Of a DNA stretch of 64,000 nt, positions 8,247-16,105 are shown one piece after another (positions within the stretch are counted from its first letter, which is position 1; the number at the start of each line of letters is the position of its first letter). The notes beneath the pieces are model-generated. The model ran no database searches. It was given only the letters and a program-made list of their open reading frames with translations, and was not told the DNA's origin. A program made the position numbers and the translations under genes. Origin of the DNA: Acidovorax_G lacteus (GTDB taxonomy: Bacteria; Pseudomonadota; Gammaproteobacteria; Burkholderiales; Burkholderiaceae_C); assembly GCF_039540375.1 (NCBI RefSeq), contig NZ_BAABEX010000002.1:54727-118726 (forward strand), given 5' to 3'.

Positions 8247-9827
8247 TCAGGATTCGTCGGCGCTATCGAGTCCGAGCTCCTGAATCTTTCGGGTGATGGT
8301 GTTGCGCCCGATACCGAGACGTTGTGCCGCCTCCATACGCCGTCCGTGCGTCGCGTGCAAGGCCGTGCGGATCAGCCTGGATTCAAAGCGTCGTGTCAGA
8401 ATGTCCCACACTTCGGCATGTCCTCCGGCAAGAAGCTTTTGGGCCTCGGTCTCCAGTCCTGACTCCCAGGTCGCTCCCTCGGCAACGCTGGAGCTGCCAG
8501 TCACGACGCTCGCGGCGGCCAGCGGCAACGCGGAGGGGGACTCCGCCCCCACCACCGCCACGGGTGTAGCCGCCGGCGCGGGCTCTGACGACGACTGAGC
8601 TGCCGCCTGCGAGACGTGCCCCCCCGCGCCACCAACAGACCCCGCCAGAGGCGCATCCAACACCTCGGGCGGCAAGTCCTGCAAAGAGATCACCTGAGCG
8701 GGGGCCATCACCGTCAGCCAATGGCAAATGTTCTCCAGCTGGCGCACATTACCGGGAAACCCGAACTGCTCCAGGCGCGCCAATGCAGCATCGGAGATCC
8801 GCTTGGGTTCGACCCCCAACTGACGTGCACTTTGCTGCAAAAAGTGCCGTGTGAGCATCGGCACATCCTCCGGCCGCTCGCGCAAGGGCGGCAAGCGCAG
8901 TCGGATCACATTCAGCCGGTGGAAAAGATCCTCACGGAAGCCCCCCTCTTTGACCCGCCGCTCAAGGTCTTGGTGCGTTGCAGCGATCACGCGCACATGG
9001 GCCTTGACCGGAGCGTGGCCTCCCACGCGGTAAAACTGCCCGTCCGAAAGAACGCGAAGCAAGCGGGTCTGAAGATCAAAGGGCATATCCCCAATCTCGT
9101 CCAGAAAAAGGGTCCCCCCCTCGGCCTGCTCAAAACGCCCACGCCTCTGGGTTTGCGCCCCCGTGAATGCCCCCCGCTCATGCCCGAACAACTCGGATTC
9201 CAACAAGTCTTTCGGAATCGCGGCTGTGTTGATCGCCACAAACGGGCCGTCTGCGCAGGGTGAGTGCTTGTGCAAAGCGCGGGCTACCAACTCCTTGCCA
9301 GATCCAGACTCTCCGGTGATCAGCACCGTCACCTGACTCTGACTGAGGCGGCCAATGGCGCGGAACACGTCCTGCATCGCGGGGGCCTGACCCAACATCT
9401 CTGGGGCGGCCGCCTGCCGCTCCTCCACCACCTCTTCGCGCTGACTTTCTTCGACAGCGCGGTGGATCAACTCTACCGCCTTGGGCAAATCAAATGGTTT
9501 GGGCAGGTACTCAAAAGCCCCACGCTGGAATGCAGAGACGGCACTATCAAGATCCGAGTACGCCGTCATGATGATGACGGGAAGGCCAGGCTGCAGTTCA
9601 CGCACCTTCTCAAGCAACTGAAGCCCCGAGCCGCCTGGCATGCGAATGTCGCTCACCAGAACCTGCGGCCCCTGGCGGGCAGGGTCCCCCTGCCCCAGAT
9701 CTGCCAGGGCATCCAGCACTTCACGCGGATGGGTAAAACTGCGCGTGGGAAGGCTTTCCCTTGCCAACGCCTTCTCCAGGACGAAGCGGATCGAGGGGTC
9801 GTCATCTACTATCCAGATCGGCTTCAT
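8247..9827 (-). CDS. ntrC: Nitrogen regulation response regulator NtrC (sigma-54 activator)
   Basis: NtrC is the phosphorylated enhancer-binding protein that activates sigma-54 promoters under nitrogen limitation. Its 526 residues comprise a receiver domain (DDD at 8-10, phosphoacceptor D60 in LVSDIRMPG), an AAA+ domain with P-loop GESGSGKE at 172-179 and the sigma-54-contacting GAFTGA at 219-224, and a Fis-type helix-turn-helix at the C terminus (GRRMEAAQRLGIGRNTITRK). It is longer than enterobacterial NtrC because of an Ala/Ser/Pro-rich linker of roughly 60-70 residues between the AAA+ and DNA-binding parts. The ATG lies 36 bases after ntrB. Candidate targets in this window are the sites upstream of glnA. 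Confidence 0.96.
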   Translation of the reverse strand: MKPIWIVDDDPSIRFVLEKALARESLPTRSFTHPREVLDALADLGQGDPARQGPQVLVSDIRMPGGSGLQLLEKVRELQPGLPVIIMTAYSDLDSAVSAFQRGAFEYLPKPFDLPKAVELIHRAVEESQREEVVEERQAAAPEMLGQAPAMQDVFRAIGRLSQSQVTVLITGESGSGKELVARALHKHSPCADGPFVAINTAAIPKDLLESELFGHERGAFTGAQTQRRGRFEQAEGGTLFLDEIGDMPFDLQTRLLRVLSDGQFYRVGGHAPVKAHVRVIAATHQDLERRVKEGGFREDLFHRLNVIRLRLPPLRERPEDVPMLTRHFLQQSARQLGVEPKRISDAALARLEQFGFPGNVRQLENICHWLTVMAPAQVISLQDLPPEVLDAPLAGSVGGAGGHVSQAAAQSSSEPAPAATPVAVVGAESPSALPLAAASVVTGSSSVAEGATWESGLETEAQKLLAGGHAEVWDILTRRFESRLIRTALHATHGRRMEAAQRLGIGRNTITRKIQELGLDSADES

Positions 9828-9863
9828 GTGTGGATCTACCTTCCCATTGATTGCGTCAAGACC

Positions 9864-10961
9864 TTAGGGCAACGGGATCAGGATGCGAAAGTCCGTGCGC
9901 CCCGGCACGCTATCGCATTCGATCAGGCCGTGATGGCGTTGTACGAATGTCTGCGCCAAGGTGAGCCCGAGCCCTGAACCGCCGTCACGGCCCGACACCA
10001 GGGGATAGAAAATCCGCTCCTTGATGGCATCGGGCACGCCTGGGCCGTTGTCGATGACATGCAATTCCAGTGCCAGCCGGTAGCGTTGACGCCCGAAAGT
10101 AACCTGCCGAGCCACACGTGTTCGCAGGGTGATGCAGGCGTCGCCCCTTGCAATCCGCTCGGTCAGCGCCTGCGCAGCGTTCTGCGCCACATTCAGCAGT
10201 GCCTGGATGAGCTGCGCACGGTCACCCCGAAACTCGGGGATGGAGATGTCGTAGTCGCGCTGTACCTTTAGGCCTTGCGGGTACTCCACCAGGATCAGCG
10301 ACCGCACCCGCTCGCAGACTTCGTGAATGTTCACGTCGCCGACCAGATGGGGGTGGCGGTGCGGCGCCAACAGACGGTCCACCAAAGATTGCAGACGGTC
10401 GGCCTCATGGATGATGACCTGGGTGTACTCCGACAGTTCGCGGCTGTCGAGCTCCATCTCCAGCAACTGGGCTGCGCCGCGGATGCCACCGAGGGGATTC
10501 TTGATCTCGTGCGCTAGATTGCGGATGAGCTCCTTGTTCGCTTGCGCCTGGTCCCGCAGGCGCTCCTCCCGGTCCTGACGGGCCTGCTGCTCCAGCGGCC
10601 ACAGCTCCACCATAACCTCCTCAGGAGATTCGGCCACTGTGACGTTCACATGCACTGGCACAGGGTCCTGGTGAAGACGCTTGAGTGCCGCCTCGTAACG
10701 CAGGGCGGCAAAATCCTGCTCTCGCGCTCCAGTCAACGCTGTTTGCAGCAATGCAGGATCTGCGAAGAAAGCAGCGAACTCCGTTCCCTCCAAGGTACGC
10801 CGCGACAAGCCCAGGGTGTTCTCCAGCGAGGCATTGGCAAACTTCACGGTGCCGTCGCGATGGAGTACCGCGATCAGCGTCGATAGCTGGTCCAGACTCT
10901 GGAAGCGCTGCTGGTGCTCCACGGTCAATGCCGTGTCGGTACGTTGCACAGGCATGCTCAC
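9864..10961 (-). CDS. ntrB: Nitrogen sensor histidine kinase NtrB (GlnL)
   Basis: NtrB is the cytoplasmic kinase/phosphatase that controls NtrC in response to PII. The 365-residue product has an N-terminal PAS domain (about 25-110) and a dimerisation/phosphoacceptor helix with H151 in NLAHEIKNPLGGI. The kinase domain shows the N box NVAQNAAQAL, G1 DNGPGVPD and G2 GSGLGLTLAQ. There are no membrane segments. The GTG at 10961 overlaps the preceding stop as GTGA; an ATG two codons on (10955) is the alternative. Coupling to the upstream DUF4124 gene is therefore likely. ntrC follows 36 bases later. Confidence 0.95.
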   Translation of the reverse strand: MSMPVQRTDTALTVEHQQRFQSLDQLSTLIAVLHRDGTVKFANASLENTLGLSRRTLEGTEFAAFFADPALLQTALTGAREQDFAALRYEAALKRLHQDPVPVHVNVTVAESPEEVMVELWPLEQQARQDREERLRDQAQANKELIRNLAHEIKNPLGGIRGAAQLLEMELDSRELSEYTQVIIHEADRLQSLVDRLLAPHRHPHLVGDVNIHEVCERVRSLILVEYPQGLKVQRDYDISIPEFRGDRAQLIQALLNVAQNAAQALTERIARGDACITLRTRVARQVTFGRQRYRLALELHVIDNGPGVPDAIKERIFYPLVSGRDGGSGLGLTLAQTFVQRHHGLIECDSVPGRTDFRILIPLP

Positions 10962-11488
10962 CGAGGCGGGGCAGGCGGCAGGCGGCTCAGTTCCCGCTTG
11001 ATCCCTGCGATGTCGCTCTCAGCGCGCGCGACGCTGGCCTTCAGCTCGGCCGTACGCTCCATGTAGCGCTGCGGGTTGCGCAGATCGAGCGCATTGCGCT
11101 CCGGATTCCCGTTGTTGTATTCGCGTACCAGGTCTGCGTGACGTGCCTCCGCCTTGCGCAATTCCGATTCGAGAATCGCCCGCGCATCTGCGTCGCGGGC
11201 ACGCTGGTCGTTGTTGTCCACGCGCGGCCCAGAGGGCGGAGATGCGGGCGCCGCCGGGGCCGCCGCAGCGGCGGCGGCTGCGGGCGCGGCACTGCCGCTG
11301 GCACCTCGCGCGCCCTGCACCACAGTCACATTGCCCCCCTCCACCAGTTTGCAGCCACGCTCGCGTGCCTGTTGCGCATTGTTGGTGTATTCGTTGCCGC
11401 AGCGATAAATACGGTCTTGAGCCGTCACGGCAAACGGCAGGCTCAAGAGCAGGGTCAAGGTGGTCAGCGTGATCAGGGTATTCTTCAT
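10958..11488 (-). CDS. Secreted DUF4124-type protein coupled to ntrB
   Basis: The function is unknown. The 176-residue product starts with a clear signal peptide (MKNTLITLTTLTLLLSLPFA, cleavage likely after VTAQ). Next comes a short DUF4124-like motif, DRIYRCGNEYTNNAQQA with a second Cys in ERGCKLVEGG. An Ala/Pro-rich linker and a charged C-terminal helix (about 120-176) predicted to be coiled complete it. GAGGA is 6 bases before the ATG at 11488. The stop overlaps the ntrB GTG as GTGA. DUF4124 genes next to glnA and ntrBC recur in related genomes as I recall; a link to nitrogen sensing is inference only. Confidence 0.85.
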   Translation of the reverse strand: MKNTLITLTTLTLLLSLPFAVTAQDRIYRCGNEYTNNAQQARERGCKLVEGGNVTVVQGARGASGSAAPAAAAAAAAPAAPASPPSGPRVDNNDQRARDADARAILESELRKAEARHADLVREYNNGNPERNALDLRNPQRYMERTAELKASVARAESDIAGIKRELSRLPPAPPR

Positions 11489-11671
11489 TCGGTGTCCTCG
11501 CACGGTCATGCAGGCGCTGCATGGAGTATCCCCCGAATCACCGGGGTCCGCCAAACAGTCAATGGCCGCCGTGTGGATCAACCAAAGACCTCCATCGGCA
11601 GACTCCTGTGCATGTCCGTGGTTCCCAACAGACCAGCATGGCCGATGCGGTGACAACAATAGGCCCAGAAC

Positions 11672-11697
11672 AAAAAAGGCGGCCGAAGCCGCCTTCT
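11672..11697 (-). terminator. Rho-independent terminator of glnA
   Basis: A perfect 8-bp stem (11676-11683 with 11688-11695) closed by a stable tetraloop is followed on the minus strand by a T run (A run at 11672-11677). It lies 23 bases after the glnA stop. This makes glnA monocistronic with respect to the downstream DUF4124-ntrBC genes. Confidence 0.9.
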
Positions 11698-11719
11698 GTG
11701 CAATGCACCGTCGCTGCAA

Positions 11720-13135
11720 TTACAGCGAGTAGTACATGTCGAACTCAACCGGGTGGGGTGCCATGCGGAAGCGCGTGACTTCGCCCATCTTGAGCTCGAT
11801 GTAAGCGTCGAGCATCGAGTCGGTGAACACGCCGCCCTTGGTCAGGAAGGCACGGTCCTTGTCCAGATACTCCAGGGCCTGGTCCAGGCTGTGGCACACG
11901 GTGGGCACCAGCTTGTCCTCTTCGGGCGGCAGGTGGTACAGATCCTTCGTGGCGGCTTCGCCCGGATGGATCTTGTTTTCCACGCCGTCCAGGCCGGCCA
12001 TCATCAGGGCCGAGAAGCACAGGTACGGGTTGGCCGAGGGATCAGGGAAGCGCGCTTCGATGCGACGGCCCTTGGGGTTGGCCACGTAGGGAATGCGGAT
12101 CGAGGCCGAGCGGTTGCGGGCCGAGTAGGCCAGCTTCACCGGAGCTTCAAAGCCGGGCACCAGGCGCTTGTAGCTGTTGGTGCCAGGGTTGGTGATGGCG
12201 TTCAGGGCACGGGCGTGCTTGATGATGCCGCCGATGTAGTACAGCGCGAAATCGCTCAGGCCTGCGTAGCCGTCACCAGCGAACAGGTTCTTGCCATCCT
12301 TCCAGATCGACTGGTGCACGTGCATGCCCGAGCCGTTGTCGCCCTGGTAGGGCTTGGGCATGAAGGTAGCGGTCTTGCCGTAGGCGTTGGCCACGTTCCA
12401 GACCACGTACTTCAGGACCTGCGTCCAGTCGGCGCGCTCGACCAGCGTGCTGAACTTGGTGCCGATTTCGTTCTGGCCTGCGCCCGCCACTTCGTGGTGG
12501 AACACCTCAACCGGAATGCCCAGCGACTCGAGGATCAGGACCATCTCGGCGCGCATGTCTTGCGTGCTGTCGACCGGAGGCACGGGGAAGTAGCCGCCCT
12601 TGGTGGTGGGACGGTGGCCACGGTTGCCACCCTCGAGCTTGGCGCCCGAGTTCCAGGGGGCTTCGTATTCTTCGATTTCGCTGAACACGCGGCCGGGCTC
12701 GTTGCTCCAGCGCACGCCGTCAAAAATAAAGAACTCGGGCTCCGGACCAAAGTAGGCCGTGTCGCCCAGGCCGGAGGCCTTCAGGTAGGCTTCGGCGCGC
12801 TTGGCGATCGAGCGCGGGTCACGGTCATAGGCCTTGCCGTCGCTGGGCTCCACCACGTCACACTGCAGGAACAGTGTGGTTTCTTCAAAGAACGGGTCAA
12901 TGTTGGCCGTGTTCGGGTCGGGCATGAGTTGCATGTCCGAGGCCTCAATGCCCTTCCAGCCTGCGATGGACGAGCCGTCAAACGCATGACCGGTGGTGAA
13001 CTTGTCTTCGTCAAAGTGGGAGATCGGCACGGTCACGTGCTGCTCCTTGCCGCGGGTATCGGTGAAACGGAAGTCCACGAACTTGACTTCGTTCTCCTTC
13101 ACCATCTTCATCACGTCTGCAACGGTCTTGGCCAT
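11720..13135 (-). CDS. glnA: Glutamine synthetase, type I
   Basis: It makes glutamine from glutamate, ammonia and ATP, and is the main ammonium-assimilating enzyme. The 471-residue product is a normal GSI-beta subunit: FDGSSIAGWKGI near residue 52, the metal ligands in EPEFF, NGSGMH, and the adenylylation tyrosine Y400 in DLYHLPPEE, which implies GlnE control. AGGAGA lies 5-6 bases before the ATG at 13135. A sigma-54 promoter and two NtrC-type sites lie upstream and a terminator follows, so it is expected to be a single-gene unit under NtrBC control. Confidence 0.98.
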   Translation of the reverse strand: MAKTVADVMKMVKENEVKFVDFRFTDTRGKEQHVTVPISHFDEDKFTTGHAFDGSSIAGWKGIEASDMQLMPDPNTANIDPFFEETTLFLQCDVVEPSDGKAYDRDPRSIAKRAEAYLKASGLGDTAYFGPEPEFFIFDGVRWSNEPGRVFSEIEEYEAPWNSGAKLEGGNRGHRPTTKGGYFPVPPVDSTQDMRAEMVLILESLGIPVEVFHHEVAGAGQNEIGTKFSTLVERADWTQVLKYVVWNVANAYGKTATFMPKPYQGDNGSGMHVHQSIWKDGKNLFAGDGYAGLSDFALYYIGGIIKHARALNAITNPGTNSYKRLVPGFEAPVKLAYSARNRSASIRIPYVANPKGRRIEARFPDPSANPYLCFSALMMAGLDGVENKIHPGEAATKDLYHLPPEEDKLVPTVCHSLDQALEYLDKDRAFLTKGGVFTDSMLDAYIELKMGEVTRFRMAPHPVEFDMYYSL

Positions 13136-13182
13136 CAGGTTCTCCTGGAAAAGCGCGGTTTAAAAAATGACGCCGGTATCTA

Positions 13183-13198
13183 AGCAGTTTGCGTGCCA
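13183..13198 (-). promoter_or_regulatory. Sigma-54 promoter of glnA
   Basis: The minus strand reads TGGCACGCAAACTGCT, matching the sigma-54 consensus TGGCACG-N4-TTGCW with GG and GC at the required 10-base interval; only one -12 base (C for T) differs. Transcription would begin near 13172, giving a leader of about 37 bases before the glnA ATG. Confidence 0.88.
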
Positions 13199-13265
13199 GG
13201 CGAGTGCACACACGCACAGGGAAGGAGCAGGCTGCGGGCAAAGGTGCACCTCAGCACGGGCCTGC

Positions 13266-13280
13266 GCACCAATAAAGTGC
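13266..13280 (-). promoter_or_regulatory. NtrC-type enhancer site 1 (glnA)
   Basis: GCAC-CAATAAA-GTGC has the dyad GCAC-N7-GTGC typical of NtrC sites (TGCACC-N5-GGTGCA). Its centre is about 100 bases upstream of the predicted glnA transcription start, a usual enhancer distance. Confidence 0.7.
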
Positions 13281-13303
13281 AACACAAGTCACCCGACCCA
13301 CAC

Positions 13304-14137
13304 TCACAAGGTTCGCACCATTTCAGGGCCAAGCGTTGCACCAAATTCGTGCAGACCTTGGCGAAGGCGCACCCAAGCCGCAGGAACCTGCTGCGCGGCT
13401 CCCTTGACGCCCAGCTCGATATGGCGCCCGTATTGTGGATGATCCACACTGGGCAAGCTGAACACTCGGATCCCTGGGTGCTCGCGTTCCACACTTTCCA
13501 TGAGCGGCGTCAACGAAGCCTCCATCGCCCCCATGACGATCACCGAATGCTCGGTCTGGGGCGTGCGGTTGAAGTGCTCGGCGTAGTGCTGGTCAAGCAC
13601 CCACTCGATCATGGGCCAGGCCATCACGGGAAAGCCCGGCACAAAGTACACGGCACCGCCACCGGGCTGGCTGCAACTGAAACCTGCGATCTTGTTGTAG
13701 GGATTGGGAATGATGGCAGCGCCGTCCGGGAACATGCCCATGTTGAGGCGGTGCACGTTGTCGGGCCGATCGGGTTCATAGGGCAGGCCCTGCTCGGCGG
13801 CCACATCGCGCATGCGCTCGCGGATCAAGTCGGCCGCTCCGGGGTGCAGAACAAGCGGGCGCGAAAGCGCTGCGGCCGCGCACTGGCGGGTGTGGTCGTC
13901 GGGCGTGGCGCCGATGCCGCCGCACGAAAACGTGACGGTGCCCGGCGTGGCAAACGCCCGCGACAGCATGGCCGTGATCCGCGCCGGATCGTCGCCGACG
14001 TACTCGGCTTGCGACAGCGCCAGGCCGCGGGCGCCCAGCAGTTCAATGATCTTGGTCAGGTGTTTGTCGGCACGCTTGCCGGACAGGATTTCGTCGCCCA
14101 CGATGATGGCGTGGAACGCGGGGGTGACAGCGGTCAT
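13304..14137 (-). CDS. CinA-like molybdopterin-binding (MoaB/Mog fold) protein
   Basis: The 277-residue product matches the N-terminal half of CinA: IIVGDEILSGKRADKHLTKI, FSCGGIGATPDDHTRQ and NKIAGFSCSQPGGGAVYFVPG-like segments. It lacks the C-terminal nicotinamide-nucleotide amidase domain. Such stand-alone proteins are annotated as competence/damage-inducible or molybdopterin-binding; the true substrate is not known. The ATG at 14137 overlaps the stop of the EI24 gene as ATGA. An NtrC-type site for glnA lies inside its last codons (13338-13352). Function is by family only. Confidence 0.85.
   Translation of the reverse strand: MTAVTPAFHAIIVGDEILSGKRADKHLTKIIELLGARGLALSQAEYVGDDPARITAMLSRAFATPGTVTFSCGGIGATPDDHTRQCAAAALSRPLVLHPGAADLIRERMRDVAAEQGLPYEPDRPDNVHRLNMGMFPDGAAIIPNPYNKIAGFSCSQPGGGAVYFVPGFPVMAWPMIEWVLDQHYAEHFNRTPQTEHSVIVMGAMEASLTPLMESVEREHPGIRVFSLPSVDHPQYGRHIELGVKGAAQQVPAAWVRLRQGLHEFGATLGPEMVRTL
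13338..13352 (-). promoter_or_regulatory. NtrC-type enhancer site 2 (glnA), inside the cinA-like gene
   Basis: TGCACCAAATTCGTGCA contains the GCAC-N7-GTGC dyad and the flanking T/A of the NtrC consensus; it is the better of the two sites. Its centre is about 173 bases upstream of the predicted glnA start, about 72 bases from site 1. It lies within the last 17 codons of the upstream cinA-like gene. Confidence 0.72.
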
Positions 14138-15066
14138 GGGGCAGGGGCTTGGTTGGAAGGCAGCGCAGGCGGTGCAGCGTCTGCAGAGGGTGTGGCGGTG
14201 GGCAAGGCCGTGCGCGCAGCACCGGCATCGTCCGCAACCACCGCTGAAGGAGCGACCACGTCGCCCGAGGGCGACTCGGCACGCAGACGCTCCAGCGCCG
14301 CCAGGCAAAAATGCGTGAACCACAGCGAGGAGAAGGCAAACACCAGTGTGTAGATCCAGATTGCAATCGGGATCAGGATGTAAAACGCCGCGAGGAACAC
14401 CACGCCCGAGGCCCAGACCAGGCTGGGCGCAGCGCCCATGTAACCCGTGACCACGCCGATCAGCAGCAGGCCACCGCGGTGACGGCGGAACAGTTCGACC
14501 CGCTCCTCGCGCGAGGCGTGCTCGGCCAGCGCATCAAACGCCATCACACGGTAAGTCAGCCAGCCCCAGATCAGTGGCGGAAGGATCAGCACCAGGGGCG
14601 GCACCAGCCACAGCGGCATTGAGACCACGAGCGCAATCCCAGCCAGCAGCGTGGACCCCAGCGACCACGCGAGGCTGGCCAGCAGGGAGCCGCCCTGCTT
14701 GCGCTCCAGATGGGCGAAGCGGCGCTCCGTGACCAGCGACACCAAGGCGGGCATCATGAAGAGCGCCACGATAAGAAGCACCACCACCACCAGTACAGGT
14801 GTGACCAGCAACACCACCAGCAGAGGGGCCACCACGCCCGTCACGTCGCCAAAGCCCAGGTCTTTGAGCCAGGCCCAGAGCCGGCTGAGCCAGCTGGCGG
14901 TCTCGATCCAGGCCAACACCCACTGGACGGCGGCGTCCCAGTAAAAATAGCCCAAGCCTACGGCCAGCAGCACCATCAGGCCCAGCGGCAGCATGGACAG
15001 CCCAATGACCCGGGGATGCAGACAGTAGGCGGCGGCCCGCCAGAAAGCGTCGAGCAACAAGCGCAT
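14134..15066 (-). CDS. EI24/CysZ-type (DUF540) membrane protein
   Basis: This is an integral inner-membrane protein of the EI24 (etoposide-induced 2.4; CysZ-like) superfamily. The 310-residue product starts MRLLLDAFWRAAAYCLHPRV, a typical family N terminus. Hydrophobic segments occur at about 22-45, 75-105, 135-190 and 220-255. The C terminus is Ala/Pro-rich and probably disordered. CysZ members are sulfate permeases, but this one is not near sulfur genes, so the substrate is unknown. An ATG four codons upstream (15078) is an alternative start; neither has a strong ribosome site. The stop overlaps the cinA-like ATG. Confidence 0.8.
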   Translation of the reverse strand: MRLLLDAFWRAAAYCLHPRVIGLSMLPLGLMVLLAVGLGYFYWDAAVQWVLAWIETASWLSRLWAWLKDLGFGDVTGVVAPLLVVLLVTPVLVVVVLLIVALFMMPALVSLVTERRFAHLERKQGGSLLASLAWSLGSTLLAGIALVVSMPLWLVPPLVLILPPLIWGWLTYRVMAFDALAEHASREERVELFRRHRGGLLLIGVVTGYMGAAPSLVWASGVVFLAAFYILIPIAIWIYTLVFAFSSLWFTHFCLAALERLRAESPSGDVVAPSAVVADDAGAARTALPTATPSADAAPPALPSNQAPAP

Positions 15067-15113
15067 GGAGCCAAGCATACCCGCTTGCCCAGAATCCCCT
15101 TCGAATCTGGAGA

Positions 15114-16097
15114 TCAGTTGCGTCCCATCAGGCGCAGTACCCCGCGCCACTGCTGCGACCAGAAACCACGGCCGTAGTCGCGCACGCGGCCGTCGACTCC
15201 AGGCTCAACCTGATCACGCACGCCGGTCGGCTCGTAGCGGCCGTCGAAAATGGCTGTGCCAAACAGCATGTCCCACCAGGGCAGCAGCACCCCGAAGTTG
15301 TGCCCGCCCAGTACCACACGGCCATTGCGCGCCGTGCTCTCGTGACCAATGCCAATGCTGTGATGCCGGCGGTGGAACCAGGGGCTGACCCACAGCCGCC
15401 CGCCCAGGCGACCGAAGTCCAGCCGCAGATTCGCATGCTGCAGGCTTTCGCTGAGTTGCGCGATGGCCACGATGGCAATGAACTGCCCTGGCGCCACGCC
15501 AATGAGCTGGGCCACGGTGACGATGATCAGGTCGCGCAGCACATCGTCAAGCAGGTGGTTGCGGTTGTCACTCCACATCGTCATCTGCTGCTGCGAGTGG
15601 TGCAGCGCGTGCAGCTTCCACCACCATTCGAACTGGTGCTGGCCGCGGTGGATCCAGTAGTCCACGAAGTCGAACACCACCAGATAAAGAAGCAGACTGA
15701 CCCAGGCGATGTCGGTCACGCCGGGCCACAAATCATCCAGATGGAACGTGCCCAGTCCCGCCGCGCGCAGGCTGCCGAACAGACTGTCGAGTACCGGCCC
15801 GAGCGTGAAGAACAGCGCCACACGGAACACGCCCAGCCGGTGGATGAGGGTGTAAAGGATGTCGGTGCGCACGGCCGCGCGGTCGCGCACCGGCTCTACC
15901 GGCCACAGGCGCTGCAACGGCCCGATCAACCCGACGATGACCACCAGCTGCAGCAGGCCCACCAAGAGCCAGCCGGTGGCGGCGTAGCCGTCTTCCAGCA
16001 CATGCCCGAGGCCCGCATGGAAGAGCACGGGCTGCACCACGGCCTCGAACAGCCATTGCTGGGCATCGTTGAACCAGCGTTCAGGCGACCATTCCAT
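15114..16097 (-). CDS. Fatty acid hydroxylase / sterol desaturase family protein
   Basis: A membrane-bound di-iron oxygenase family member of 327 residues. Several hydrophobic segments surround the histidine clusters HRGQHQFEWWWKLHALHH and HRRHHSIG that form the di-iron site, and the fold matches the sterol desaturase family. The bacterial substrate is unknown; lipid or hopanoid hydroxylation is typical of the family. GAGGTGA precedes the ATG at 16097. It begins 8 bases after the deacetylase stop and ends 47 bases before the EI24 gene, so all are probably one operon. Confidence 0.85.
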   Translation of the reverse strand: MEWSPERWFNDAQQWLFEAVVQPVLFHAGLGHVLEDGYAATGWLLVGLLQLVVIVGLIGPLQRLWPVEPVRDRAAVRTDILYTLIHRLGVFRVALFFTLGPVLDSLFGSLRAAGLGTFHLDDLWPGVTDIAWVSLLLYLVVFDFVDYWIHRGQHQFEWWWKLHALHHSQQQMTMWSDNRNHLLDDVLRDLIIVTVAQLIGVAPGQFIAIVAIAQLSESLQHANLRLDFGRLGGRLWVSPWFHRRHHSIGIGHESTARNGRVVLGGHNFGVLLPWWDMLFGTAIFDGRYEPTGVRDQVEPGVDGRVRDYGRGFWSQQWRGVLRLMGRN

Positions 16098-16105
16098 CGT
16101 TCACC

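Noticed and set aside
13243..13258. Possible third NtrC site (GTGCACCTCAGCAC) upstream of glnA
   Set aside because: It lacks the GCAC-N7-GTGC spacing and symmetry of the other two sites.
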